A DNA stretch of 35,324 bases from the NCBI RefSeq assembly GCF_001440475.1, contig NZ_LLYB01000127.1, positions 23,597-58,920 on the forward strand, in the 5' to 3' direction. Positions 8,268-16,030 of the stretch are shown in pieces. Position numbers and translations under genes: made by a program. The stretch's first letter is position 1; each line of letters opens with the position of its first letter. The stretch comes from Bradyrhizobium lablabi. Lineage in GTDB: Bacteria; Pseudomonadota; Alphaproteobacteria; Rhizobiales; Xanthobacteraceae. The notes below the pieces were generated by a model that searched no databases, was not told where the DNA came from, and saw only the letters and a program-made list of their open reading frames with translations.

Positions 8268-9071
8268 TCAATCGCTGGCATCGCTCGCGAACGCGCCATG
8301 TCGCCCCACGCCGGAGGCGAACCGCGTCGCACCCGACAGCGTTTCGCCCGAGGCGATCACTTTCAGCCCGCCGCGCATTTCGTTGGCGATGGCGTCTTCC
8401 TCCGCAAGGTCCCATTGCTGCAGCGCCGACAGGCGGTCGGCGCGCAGGCAGGTCTGCGGGAAGCGCGCGATCTCTCGTGCCAGCGTGATCGCGTGCGCGA
8501 CGGCCTCACCCCTGCCGACGACGCGATTGGCCAGGCCCATCCGCAGCGCCTCCTGCGCGCTGACCGGGCGGCCGGTGAGAATGAGGTCGATCGCCTGCGA
8601 ATGGCCGATCAGCCGCGGCAGGCGGACAGTGCCGAGATCGATCAGCGGCACGCCGAAGCGGCGGCAGAATATGCCGAAGGTGGCGTCTTCGGCGACCACG
8701 CGCATGTCGGCCCATAGTGCGAGCTCCATGCCGCCGGCGACCGCAAAACCTTCGACCGCGGCGATCACCGGTTTCGACAGCCGCAGCCGGCTCGGCCCCA
8801 TCGGCGCGACCGAGTCGTGGCCGCCGAGTTCGCGTTTCTTGTTCGGATCGCCCGCCGCCACCGCCTTGAGGTCGGCGCCCGCACAGAAATAGCCGCCGGT
8901 GCCGGTGAACACGGCGACCGACGCCGCCTCATCGGCATCGAAGGCAAGGAACGCCTCGTAAAGTTTCCGCGCGGTTGCGCCGTCGACGGCGTTGCGGCAA
9001 TGCGGGCGGTTGATGGAAACGATGGTGACGGGGCCATCGCGTTCGACGAGCACGGAATCGGCTTCGGTCAT
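8268..9071 (-). CDS. Enoyl-CoA hydratase/isomerase (crotonase family)
   Basis: A 267-residue crotonase-fold protein, most likely adding water to a trans-2-enoyl-CoA in fatty-acid or related catabolism. The N-terminal NRPHCRNAVD is the usual family start. The oxyanion-hole residues are in YFCAGADLKAVA, and the second half of the hole is in VEGFAVAGGMELALWADMR. The Glu in GGMEL matches one catalytic acid; the second acidic position is replaced in the FGVPLIDLGTVRLPRLIG block, so isomerase or other crotonase chemistry is possible. The frame is open 15 codons further upstream, but the ATG at 9071 has GGAGG 8-9 bases before it and begins at the conserved edge. It lies 48 bp downstream of the alcohol dehydrogenase, same strand, and may be cotranscribed. 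Confidence 0.87.
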   Translation of the reverse strand: MTEADSVLVERDGPVTIVSINRPHCRNAVDGATARKLYEAFLAFDADEAASVAVFTGTGGYFCAGADLKAVAAGDPNKKRELGGHDSVAPMGPSRLRLSKPVIAAVEGFAVAGGMELALWADMRVVAEDATFGIFCRRFGVPLIDLGTVRLPRLIGHSQAIDLILTGRPVSAQEALRMGLANRVVGRGEAVAHAITLAREIARFPQTCLRADRLSALQQWDLAEEDAIANEMRGGLKVIASGETLSGATRFASGVGRHGAFASDASD

Positions 9072-9119
9072 CTTTGGCGTCCTCCATTTTTGTTCTGACC
9101 GGCAGCCTAGCGTCACACG

Positions 9120-10160
9120 CTAGTCGATGCCATCGCGAACAAAGGCGACGCGGATGGTGGGATCTCCGATCGCCTCGTGGGCATCCTCGAAGCGGACCTT
9201 TCGCGTGATGACGTGCTCGGGGTGGAAATGGCCGGCTTCGACATGGGCGAGGCAGCCGGGCATCTCGGCCCGCACATTCACACGCCCGATCCGCAGGGTA
9301 ATGCCGACACCGTACATGTGCCGCAGTGGCACCGACGTCGTCTCCTTGAAGTCGCCGTACATGCGCTGGCAGATGCCGTTGGGCTCGGCCGAGCGAAACG
9401 CCAGTAAAATGCTGGCGTCGGTTGCCGCCGCATCGACCACGATCGGGAACAGGCCGACCGGCTCCATCGCAAGTCCCTTCGGCGCTTCATGCACATCGGC
9501 GCCCAGCGATTTCGCTTTCGCAAGCCGCCTGGCATCGTCATCGACATAGACCACACGGGCCGCGCCGCGGCTCAGCGCCGCCTGGATCGCGAACATGCCG
9601 ATCGACTGGCCGGCCCCGCCGATCACCAGCACCTCCGCGCCCGGCCAGTGCCGCAGCCAGTAGGCGACCGCGCTGAACGCATCCGTCGCGCCATCGGCAA
9701 GGGCTGCGGTTTGCGACAATGCGTGCCCCGCGGGCTGCCGCACCAGCATGTGGTCGGCGAACGGCACCCGGATGAGATCCGACAGCGAGCCGCCATACTC
9801 GACGCCGCATACCGGCTTGAGGCCATATGACGAGCGGAAGGGGACGGACGTGCAGGCGTTGGTGTGTCCGCGCAGGCAACGCGCGCACTCGCCGCAGCTG
9901 ATCTGGAACGGCACGATGACGAGATCGCCGGGCGCGAAATTCTTCACGGCACTCCCGACGTCGGTGACGCGGCCGGCGGTCTCATGGCCCAGCGCGAACG
10001 GGCCAGGCAGGCCGGATTTGCCGCAGACGATGGTGAGGTCGAGATCGCAGCGTGTCACCGCCAGGGGCTGCACCAGCGCGTCGCGGTCATCCTGCAACAT
10101 CGGAGCCGGCACGTCCCACCACTCGATGGTATTGCCGCCGACATAGGTGAGTTGGCGCAT
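9120..10160 (-). CDS. Zinc-dependent alcohol dehydrogenase (MDR family)
   Basis: A 346-residue medium-chain dehydrogenase/reductase that oxidises an alcohol or reduces an aldehyde/ketone with NAD(P). The catalytic zinc ligands are Cys38 (TRCDLD) and His59-Glu60 (ALGHETAG). The structural zinc lobe has four cysteines at 89, 92, 95 and 103 (CGECARCLRGHTNAC). The Rossmann motif is VIGGAGQSIGMFA, and the DD in YVDDDARR suggests an NAD preference. The conserved DGATDAFSAV helix follows the catalytic domain. The ATG at 10160 has GGAG and AGCAGG just upstream. The physiological substrate cannot be judged from sequence. It probably leads the operon with the downstream enoyl-CoA hydratase. Confidence 0.87.
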   Translation of the reverse strand: MRQLTYVGGNTIEWWDVPAPMLQDDRDALVQPLAVTRCDLDLTIVCGKSGLPGPFALGHETAGRVTDVGSAVKNFAPGDLVIVPFQISCGECARCLRGHTNACTSVPFRSSYGLKPVCGVEYGGSLSDLIRVPFADHMLVRQPAGHALSQTAALADGATDAFSAVAYWLRHWPGAEVLVIGGAGQSIGMFAIQAALSRGAARVVYVDDDARRLAKAKSLGADVHEAPKGLAMEPVGLFPIVVDAAATDASILLAFRSAEPNGICQRMYGDFKETTSVPLRHMYGVGITLRIGRVNVRAEMPGCLAHVEAGHFHPEHVITRKVRFEDAHEAIGDPTIRVAFVRDGID

Positions 10161-10336
10161 CCTGCTTTTCTCCGTTTGACCGGAGACTGCAGAAGCCCGC
10201 GTGCGCGGACAAAAGGTTTGTCCTCATCCGGGGTGAATCGGGTTCACCACTCTTGCAACCAATCCGCCGGACGGCGTGCTGATTTGCCTTCAGCGCAAGC
10301 ACAATCTCGCGGCGAGAGCTGCGCTCACATTTAGTT

Positions 10337-10436
10337 GTCGTCCCCCGCGAATGCGGGGGATCCAGTATTCCAGAGACGCGAGTGATTGAACCGATAGGCT
10401 GCGGCGTACTGGATCCCCGCCTACGCGGGGATGACG
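10337..10436. repeat. REP-like paired hairpins, family D
   Basis: Two hairpins face each other: GTCGTCCCCCGCG/CGGGGGATCCAGTA on the left and TACTGGATCCCCGC/GCGGGGATGAC on the right. The whole element is therefore an inverted repeat of about 100 bp. It lies in the 416-base gap between the alcohol dehydrogenase and purC. The bases 10161-10336 before it show no gene or clear signal beyond the expected dehydrogenase promoter. Confidence 0.7.
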
Positions 10437-10461
10437 TTCGAGGCTTACGTCGCTATCTCTG

Positions 10462-10573
10462 CGTCATTGCCTGCGACAAACGCGAAGCGCTTGTGCAAGG
10501 GAGCGAAGCGACGAAGCAATCCATGTTTCCGGTATGCCGCGAGATGGATTGCTTCGCTGCGCTCGCAATGACG
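10462..10573. repeat. REP-like element, family E, copy 1
   Basis: It begins CGTCATTGCCTGCG and ends TCGCAATGACG, with inner arms GAAGCAATCCAT and ATGGATTGCTTC. It follows the family D element after 25 bp and stops 3 bp before the purC stop codon. A shorter second copy of the same family is at 12551-12630. Confidence 0.72.
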
Positions 10574-10576
10574 TAG

Positions 10577-11491
10577 CTAGATCGCGAGCTCGTCCCCCGT
10601 CACCCGGCGATACGCTTCGAGGTAGCGCTTGCTGGTCGCGTCCACCACGCTGTCGGGCAGCGGCGGGGGCGGGGCGTCGCCGTTCCAGCGGCCGGCACGG
10701 CGCTCGGCGTCGAGGTAGTCGCGCAGCGGCTGCTTGTCGAAGGAGGGCTGCGGCCGGCCGGGCTTGTAGACGTCGGCAGCCCAGAACCGTGACGAGTCCG
10801 GCGTCATCACCTCGTCGATCAGGATGATGCGGCCATCGGCCGCGCGGCCGAATTCGAACTTGGTATCGGCGATAATGATGCCCCGGTGACGGGCGATCCG
10901 CTCGCCGAAATTATAGACCGTGCGCGCCATGCTCTCGAGTTTTTCGGCGACATCATTGCCCAGAATCTCGCGCACCCGCGCCACCGTGATGTTCTCGTCA
11001 TGGCCAGTCTCGGCCTTGGTCGCCGGGCTGAAGATCGGCGCGCCCAGCTTCTCGCTCTCGACCAGGCCGGGTTCGAGCTGTTCGCCGGCAAGCGTGCCGG
11101 ACGCCGCATATTCCTTCCAGGCCGAGCCCGAGATATAGCCGCGGATCACGCATTCGACCGGAAACACGGTGGTGCGCTGGCACAGCATCGCACGCCCGAG
11201 GATGTCGGCGCGGTGGTCCTTCAGCGCAGGCACCTTGCGGATGATCTCATCGGCGTCGGCGCTGATCATGTGATGCGGCACCACGCCTTCGAGCTGGCGG
11301 AACCACCATGCGCTGATCTGCGTCAGCACCGCGCCCTTCGTCGGAATGGTTTCCGCCATTACCACGTCGAACGCGCTGATGCGGTCGGTAGTGAGCAGCA
11401 GCACGCAGTCGCTGCCGACGGCATAGATATCGCGCACCTTGCCGCTGCCGATCCGGGGCAGGGGCAAATCGCTGGCGAGCATCGCGTTCAT
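10577..11491 (-). CDS. purC: Phosphoribosylaminoimidazole-succinocarboxamide synthase
   Basis: SAICAR synthetase: it joins CAIR and aspartate with ATP in the eighth step of IMP synthesis. The product is 304 residues from the ATG at 11491. Family motifs visible are GSGKVRDIYAV (ATP site), LLTTDRISAFDVV, a GYISGSAWKEY block, IIIADTKFEFG and DEVMTPDSSRFW near the C-terminus. The length matches the longer yeast Ade1-like form rather than the ~240-residue bacterial form that usually sits in the purS/purQ cluster, so a second, shorter purC may exist elsewhere. The frame is open to a GTG at 11515, but that start would fall inside a hairpin, so the ATG is preferred. The pirin gene lies upstream on the same strand. 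Confidence 0.92.
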   Translation of the reverse strand: MNAMLASDLPLPRIGSGKVRDIYAVGSDCVLLLTTDRISAFDVVMAETIPTKGAVLTQISAWWFRQLEGVVPHHMISADADEIIRKVPALKDHRADILGRAMLCQRTTVFPVECVIRGYISGSAWKEYAASGTLAGEQLEPGLVESEKLGAPIFSPATKAETGHDENITVARVREILGNDVAEKLESMARTVYNFGERIARHRGIIIADTKFEFGRAADGRIILIDEVMTPDSSRFWAADVYKPGRPQPSFDKQPLRDYLDAERRAGRWNGDAPPPPLPDSVVDATSKRYLEAYRRVTGDELAI

Positions 11492-11511
11492 CAGGTCAGG
11501 CTTTCGAACAG

Positions 11512-11535
11512 GCACGCGCGCCAGGGTGCGCGTGC
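11512..11535 (-). terminator. Hairpin between pirin and purC
   Basis: The arms GCACGCGC and GCGCGTGC pair perfectly over 8 bp around an 8-base loop. It lies between the pirin stop and the purC ATG, both on the minus strand. It may attenuate read-through or lie in the purC leader. No T-tract follows, so a terminator role is uncertain. Confidence 0.35.
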
Positions 11536-11560
11536 GGAAACAGGTAGGCGGAGCAATAGC

Positions 11561-12478
11561 TCACTCCGGCAGCGGAATGAACTCATGTTCTTGCGGAACG
11601 GCGGCAAACCGGCCGGTTTTCCAGTCCTGTTTGGCCTGCTCGATCCGCTCCTTGCTGGAGGAGACGAAATTCCACCAGATATGCCGCGGGCCTTCCAGCG
11701 CGTCGCCGCCCAGAAACATCATCCGCGTCGGCCGCACGGCCTTCACGGTGATGCGGTCGCCGGGCCGGAAGATCAGCAGCCGCGGGCCCTCGTAGCGCTC
11801 GTTCGCGATCTCGACCTCGCCGTCGACGAGATAGATCGCGCGCTCCTCATGGTCAGGGTCGAGCGGCACGCTGGTTCCGGCCTGCGCCGTCACCTCGGTA
11901 TAGAACCATGGCGATACCATGCTCACAGGCGATTTCACGCCGAAGCCGCTTCCTGCGATGATGCGCGCGGTGAATCCGTTCTCTTTCACGGTCGGCAGCG
12001 CTTCCGCCGCATAGTGCTGGAAGGACGGCGCGATTTCCTCCGATCCGGCCGGCAGGGCGATCCAGCTCTGCAGGCCCAGCATCTTCTGGCCGTCGCGGCG
12101 CTGCACGTCGGGCGTGCGCTCGGAATGCGCGATTCCGCGCCCCGCCGTCATCAGGTTCATCGCGCCGGGCTGGATCTCCTGGATATTGCCCTCGCTGTCG
12201 CGATGCATGATCGAGCCGTCGAACAGGTAGGTAACGGTAGCAAGCCCGATATGCGGATGCGGCCGGACGTCCATGCCCTTGCCGGCCATGAACTGCACCG
12301 GGCCGAAATGATCGAAGAAGATGAAAGGTCCGACCATCTGCCGCTTGCCATGCGGCAGCGCGCGCCGCACCGCAAATCCATCGCCGAGATCGCGGGTGCG
12401 CGGCACGATGATGAGGTCGAGGGCGTCGCAGGTCCTGGGATCGCCGAGCACGGGATCGTTGGAGGGTTGCCAGCTCAT
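11561..12478 (-). CDS. Pirin family protein (cupin fold)
   Basis: A 305-residue two-domain cupin of the pirin family; some members are iron-dependent quercetin dioxygenases and others act as regulators. The metal-site histidines are visible in RPHPHIGLATVTYLFDG and in GRGIAHSERTP. The phrase FIFFDHFGPVQFMAG is the typical first-domain strand. The C-terminal domain (RPGDRITVKAVRPTRMMFLGG) and the WWNFVSS block are also standard. The ATG at 12478 is preceded by AAGGAGCCCCC, a strong ribosome binding site. There is no signal peptide, so it is cytoplasmic. It lies upstream of purC on the same strand, with a hairpin in the gap. Confidence 0.9.
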   Translation of the reverse strand: MSWQPSNDPVLGDPRTCDALDLIIVPRTRDLGDGFAVRRALPHGKRQMVGPFIFFDHFGPVQFMAGKGMDVRPHPHIGLATVTYLFDGSIMHRDSEGNIQEIQPGAMNLMTAGRGIAHSERTPDVQRRDGQKMLGLQSWIALPAGSEEIAPSFQHYAAEALPTVKENGFTARIIAGSGFGVKSPVSMVSPWFYTEVTAQAGTSVPLDPDHEERAIYLVDGEVEIANERYEGPRLLIFRPGDRITVKAVRPTRMMFLGGDALEGPRHIWWNFVSSSKERIEQAKQDWKTGRFAAVPQEHEFIPLPE

Positions 12479-12550
12479 GTGGGGGCTCCTTGACGTTTTG
12501 TGCGATTATAGCAGCAATTGCGGGGCCGACCACGGGTGATGGCCTTTCCG

Positions 12551-12630
12551 CGTCTTTGCGAGCGAAGCAATCCATACCTCAACACGGGGAGAGATGGATT
12601 GCTTCGTCGCTTGCGCTCCTCGCAATGACG
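12551..12630. repeat. REP-like element, family E, copy 2
   Basis: The left arm CGTCTTTGCGAGCGAAGCAA pairs with the right end CTCGCAATGACG, and the inner arms GAAGCAATCCAT and ATGGATTGCTTC repeat those of the copy at 10462-10573. It lies between pirin and the GNAT gene. The reading frame of the GNAT gene runs back through it, which would mislead gene callers about the start. Confidence 0.72.
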
Positions 12631-12672
12631 GCGGTAGGCAAAGATGCAGACAAAATTACGGAAGGAAACCGA

Positions 12673-13239
12673 ATGATCCCTCCGCTCAAGCCCGGCGCGA
12701 AACTCCTGAAAGTCGATGGCCCCGTCATCGAGACCGCGCGCCTGATCCTGCGGCCGTGGCGCAGCGACGACATTGCCGCAAATACGGCGATGCTGTCCGA
12801 TCCCGATACCGCGCGCTACATCACGCCCGACGGCAAGGCGATCACCACCGAGATCGGCGGATGGCGCAACGCCGCCGTGATATCGGGGCATTGGGCGCTG
12901 CATGGCTTCGGCATGTTCGCCGTCGAGGAGAAGTCGAACCGCCACTATATCGGCCGTGTCGGGCCGTGGTGCCCGCCGGGCTGGCCGGGGTTTGAGGTCG
13001 GCTGGGGCATCGACCGGGAATACCGCGGCAAGGGTTACGCGGTAGAGGCGGCGCGGGCGTCTATCGACTGGGTGTTTTCGACCTTCGAGATCGACGAAAT
13101 CATCCATTGTATCGAATCCTCCAACGCGCCATCGCAAGCCGTCGCGCGGCGGCTGGGAGCGAGGCGGGATGGTGAAGTTGATCTATCCGGCAAGATCAAT
13201 GAGCGCTGGGCGACGTCGCGGAGTAGCTGGAAGGGTTGA
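12673..13239 (+). CDS. GNAT-family N-acetyltransferase (RimJ/RimL type)
   Basis: A 188-residue acetyltransferase of the GNAT superfamily, transferring acetyl from acetyl-CoA to an amine or protein N-terminus. It starts MIPPLKPGAKLLKVDGPVIE and continues ETARLILRPWRSDD, the usual RimJ/RimL-type strand. The acetyl-CoA motif A is YRGKGYAVEAARASIDWVF with the R-G-x-G-Y loop. The conserved SSNAPSQAVARRLGA block near the C-terminus fits as well. The ATG at 12673 has GGAAGGAA just upstream. An in-frame start at 12490 would add 61 residues translated from a REP-like repeat and was rejected. The substrate is unknown. Confidence 0.85.
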   Translation: MIPPLKPGAKLLKVDGPVIETARLILRPWRSDDIAANTAMLSDPDTARYITPDGKAITTEIGGWRNAAVISGHWALHGFGMFAVEEKSNRHYIGRVGPWCPPGWPGFEVGWGIDREYRGKGYAVEAARASIDWVFSTFEIDEIIHCIESSNAPSQAVARRLGARRDGEVDLSGKINERWATSRSSWKG

Positions 13240-13316
13240 CCGGCACAAATTGAACCACGGAACGATTCTCACTAGATTGACAGCGCGGAAACGACCTGCG
13301 CGAACGGACCGTCCGA

Positions 13317-14432
13317 ATGCTGCTTTCCACCATCGACATCGCCTTGCGCGGCGCCACCGTGGCGCTGCTGCTGGTGCTGGCGGTGTCGCTGTTTCGCGGT
13401 TTTGGAACGGTGCTGGCCGGGCGGCTGGCGGCGGCCTTTGCACTGGGATCGGCGGCGCATGCCGTGACCTCGTCGATCGGCGTGACGTCGCCGGTGTCGC
13501 CGGCGCATGCGCTTGTGATCGCACTCTCGACCGGCAATGTCGTGGTTTTCTGGCTATTCGCCCGCGCCCTGTTTGACGACGGGTTCAGGCTGCGCTGGTG
13601 GCATGGCCTGATCTGGATCGCGGTTGTTGTCCTAAGCTTGACGAATTGCCTGTTCATCGCGCCGGCCGCGATGATGGGGACCAAGGGAACCACCTTCGCG
13701 GGCGAAGAGGTGATGGCCCTCATCTCCGCGATGCGGATCTTGTTCGTGGCGATCAATTTGCTTGTGCTCGGCTTCATTGCCCTGGCTGTTGCTCAAACCA
13801 TCGCGTCATGGTCATCGGACCTTGTCGAGGGCCGCCGCCGCGTCCGCGTTTTCATCGTCAGCGCCGCAGCGCTCTATGGTGGGCTCAATGCGGTGCTGCA
13901 GATATCGCTGTCCGGTAGCGGCGGCGCCGAACTCGCCAACACGCTGAATTCGGCGATGCTGGCCGCCGTCGTCGCGGCGATATCGATTGCCATGATGCGG
14001 GTCGATGGCGCTGATTTGTTTCCGGCTGCGCCCGAGATTCAGAGCAGTGGTAGCGAAGCGGCCGTGGTCGAATCCAGCGCCGATCAAAAGCTGGTCGATG
14101 CGCTGATGCGGCTGATGGCCGACGAGCGCATCTATCGCCACGACAACGTCACCATCGGCACGCTGGCGACCAAACTCGGCATTCCCGAATACCGGCTGCG
14201 GCGGCTGATCAACCAGCGGCTCGGCTACCGCAATTTCAATGTATTCCTTAACGAGCACCGGATCGCCGAGGCCAAGGCGGCGCTCGCCGATCCGAGCCAG
14301 GCCGAAGTCCCCGTGATTACCATTGCGATGGACGCCGGCTTCCAGTCGCTTGGGCCCTTCAACCGCGCCTTCAAGGCGATTACCGGCGTTACGCCGACTG
14401 AATATCGCCGGCTCAAGGCGAACGCAGTCTAA
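13317..14432 (+). CDS. Membrane-embedded AraC-family transcriptional regulator
   Basis: A 371-residue protein with two parts. Residues 1-230 hold about seven hydrophobic segments (near 8-28, 33-52, 65-85, 96-116, 135-160, 177-197 and 208-228). Residues 255-371 form an AraC/XylS DNA-binding domain: VTIGTLATKLGIPEYRLRRL is the first helix-turn-helix and VPVITIAMDAGFQSLGPFNR the second, followed by the signature GVTPTEYRR. The design implies a sensor in the inner membrane whose cytoplasmic tail binds DNA directly. The next gene, an exported serine hydrolase, starts 149 bp downstream on the same strand. Three direct repeats with AraC-like spacing lie in that gap, so regulation of the hydrolase is likely. 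The ligand cannot be predicted. Confidence 0.88.
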   Translation: MLLSTIDIALRGATVALLLVLAVSLFRGFGTVLAGRLAAAFALGSAAHAVTSSIGVTSPVSPAHALVIALSTGNVVVFWLFARALFDDGFRLRWWHGLIWIAVVVLSLTNCLFIAPAAMMGTKGTTFAGEEVMALISAMRILFVAINLLVLGFIALAVAQTIASWSSDLVEGRRRVRVFIVSAAALYGGLNAVLQISLSGSGGAELANTLNSAMLAAVVAAISIAMMRVDGADLFPAAPEIQSSGSEAAVVESSADQKLVDALMRLMADERIYRHDNVTIGTLATKLGIPEYRLRRLINQRLGYRNFNVFLNEHRIAEAKAALADPSQAEVPVITIAMDAGFQSLGPFNRAFKAITGVTPTEYRRLKANAV

Positions 14433-14469
14433 GCTTCATCGTACTGTAATTTCTATCGAATTTCGGAAT

Positions 14470-14522
14470 CGGCGAGCCGCATTGAGCTTTCGGCCAGCGC
14501 GAATTCCAAATTCGGCGAGCGG
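14470..14522 (+). promoter_or_regulatory. Three direct repeats, candidate AraC-type operator
   Basis: CGGCGAGCCG (14470-14479), CGGCCAGCGC (14491-14500) and CGGCGAGCGG (14513-14522) are in the same orientation, spaced 21 and 22 bp start to start, about two DNA turns. AraC-family proteins are known to bind direct repeats at about this spacing. The block lies between the membrane AraC gene and the hydrolase, 60 bp before the hydrolase start. Confidence 0.5.
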
Positions 14523-14581
14523 CCAGTGACAGCCTCGCCATCATCCCCGGCACGCGCTGATGCGTCATGCCGGAGGCCCTC

Positions 14582-16012
14582 GTGACCAGACGAAATCTCA
14601 TTCTCATCCTCGCTGCCTCAACCGCGCTGAGCGCGCTCGCGCTCTCGGCCGCCCGCGCCCGCGACGTCCCAAAAGTCGCGACCGGCTTCGTCGCCAACGT
14701 GCTCTGCACTGAGACCTTCGTCTCCGGCCTCGACCCTGCGCGCGTGTTCACTGAGACGACCTCGGCCATGCCCGGCGCCAGCCTGATCGCCTGGGCGCTC
14801 GACTATCGCGTCGACCGCGCGCGCAAGGATGTCACGGTCACGCTGTTCGGCCTGGGCCGGAGCCACGCGGTCTACCGCGGCGAAGGCGTCGGCTGCTATC
14901 TCGATCACGGTGGAGCGGTGGCCGATATTGCATTGCCGCCGGCGGAAGCCAGGCCGGCGCTGCTGCCCGAGATCGCAGGCCGCGCCGTTGTCGCGCCGCA
15001 GACGTCGCAACTCGCTGCGGCGCTCGATCGCGCCTTCGCCGAGCCTGATCGCTCGACGCCGCGCAACGCCCGAGCAATCGTGGTCCTGAAGGACGGGCGC
15101 GTTATTGCCGAGCGCTACGCCGACGGCATCGGCATCGATACGCCGCTGCTCGGATTCTCCGCCACCAAATCGGTCATCTCGGCATTGGCCGGTATCCTCG
15201 TGCGCAAGCGTGCGCTGAAACTGCACGAGCGCGTGCCGATTGCAGCGTGGCAAAAGCCTGACGATCCAAGGCGCGCCATCACGCTCGATCATCTGCTGCG
15301 CCATACCGCGGGGCTCAAGCTCGGCAGTTCGCTGCAGGCATCGCTGGCGTCGGCACTCGAGCCGGTCAACCGCATGAAATTCATGGAACCCGACATGGCC
15401 GCCTATGCCGCGAGCATGCCGCTGGAGTCAGCGCCGGGTGCGGCGTGGAACTACCACGATGGCAACACGGTCATCCTCGCGCATCTGATCCGCCAGGCTA
15501 CCGGTGGCAGTGCGGCGAGCATGATGAGCTTCGCGCGGCAGGAATTGTTCGAGCCACTCGGCATGCGCAACGTAACCCTCGAATTCGACGCCTCCGGCAA
15601 TGCGGAAGGATCGAGCCAGTTGCTGGCGAGCGCACGCGACTGGGCGCGTTTCGGCCAGCTTTATCTCAATGACGGCATGGCCGGGGGAAAACGCATTCTC
15701 CCCGAAGGCTGGGTAAAGTATTCGGCGACGCCGACGCCGAACGCCTGGGTCGGCCAGGGTGCGGGATTCTGGACCAATCTCGGCGACAGCTTTGGCGCGA
15801 CCTACCGCACCGAGCGCGGCTGGCCGCGCGATGCGTTCTTCGCCAAGGGCACGATCGGGCAATACGTGATCATCGCGCCGTCGGAACGGCTGGTGATCGT
15901 CCGGCTCGGCCGTTCACCGAACTGGCCGCCGGAGGCCGATGGCGTGTTTCAGCTGGTGGCCGATGTGATCGCTGCGACGAACATCCACGCCAAACTTGCT
16001 GGAGGCAATTGA
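14582..16012 (+). CDS. Exported serine hydrolase (beta-lactamase family)
   Basis: A 476-residue hydrolase of the beta-lactamase-related family with a cleavable leader: TRRNLILILAAS followed by a hydrophobic run ending ALSAARA, after which the mature protein starts near RDVPK. It should therefore act in the periplasm. The catalytic S-A-T-K is at about 193-196 (GFSATKSVIS), and the second motif Tyr is in WNYHDGNTVILAH (about 291). The C-terminal FAKGTIGQY supplies the oxyanion-side loop. About 140 residues before the catalytic domain form an extra N-terminal region of unknown role. GTG at 14582 is preferred because GGAGG lies 5 bases upstream; an ATG at 14567 is in frame but lacks such a site. 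It is probably controlled by the upstream membrane AraC protein. The substrate is unknown: an ester, peptide or antibiotic. Confidence 0.86.
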   Translation: MTRRNLILILAASTALSALALSAARARDVPKVATGFVANVLCTETFVSGLDPARVFTETTSAMPGASLIAWALDYRVDRARKDVTVTLFGLGRSHAVYRGEGVGCYLDHGGAVADIALPPAEARPALLPEIAGRAVVAPQTSQLAAALDRAFAEPDRSTPRNARAIVVLKDGRVIAERYADGIGIDTPLLGFSATKSVISALAGILVRKRALKLHERVPIAAWQKPDDPRRAITLDHLLRHTAGLKLGSSLQASLASALEPVNRMKFMEPDMAAYAASMPLESAPGAAWNYHDGNTVILAHLIRQATGGSAASMMSFARQELFEPLGMRNVTLEFDASGNAEGSSQLLASARDWARFGQLYLNDGMAGGKRILPEGWVKYSATPTPNAWVGQGAGFWTNLGDSFGATYRTERGWPRDAFFAKGTIGQYVIIAPSERLVIVRLGRSPNWPPEADGVFQLVADVIAATNIHAKLAGGN

Positions 16013-16030
16013 GCGCGTTTCGTCGCGACG

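Noticed and set aside
10886..12493. A 535-codon open frame on the plus strand across purC and pirin
   Set aside because: It is antisense to two recognisable genes, has His/Arg/Asp-rich composition typical of high-GC shadow frames, and matches no family.
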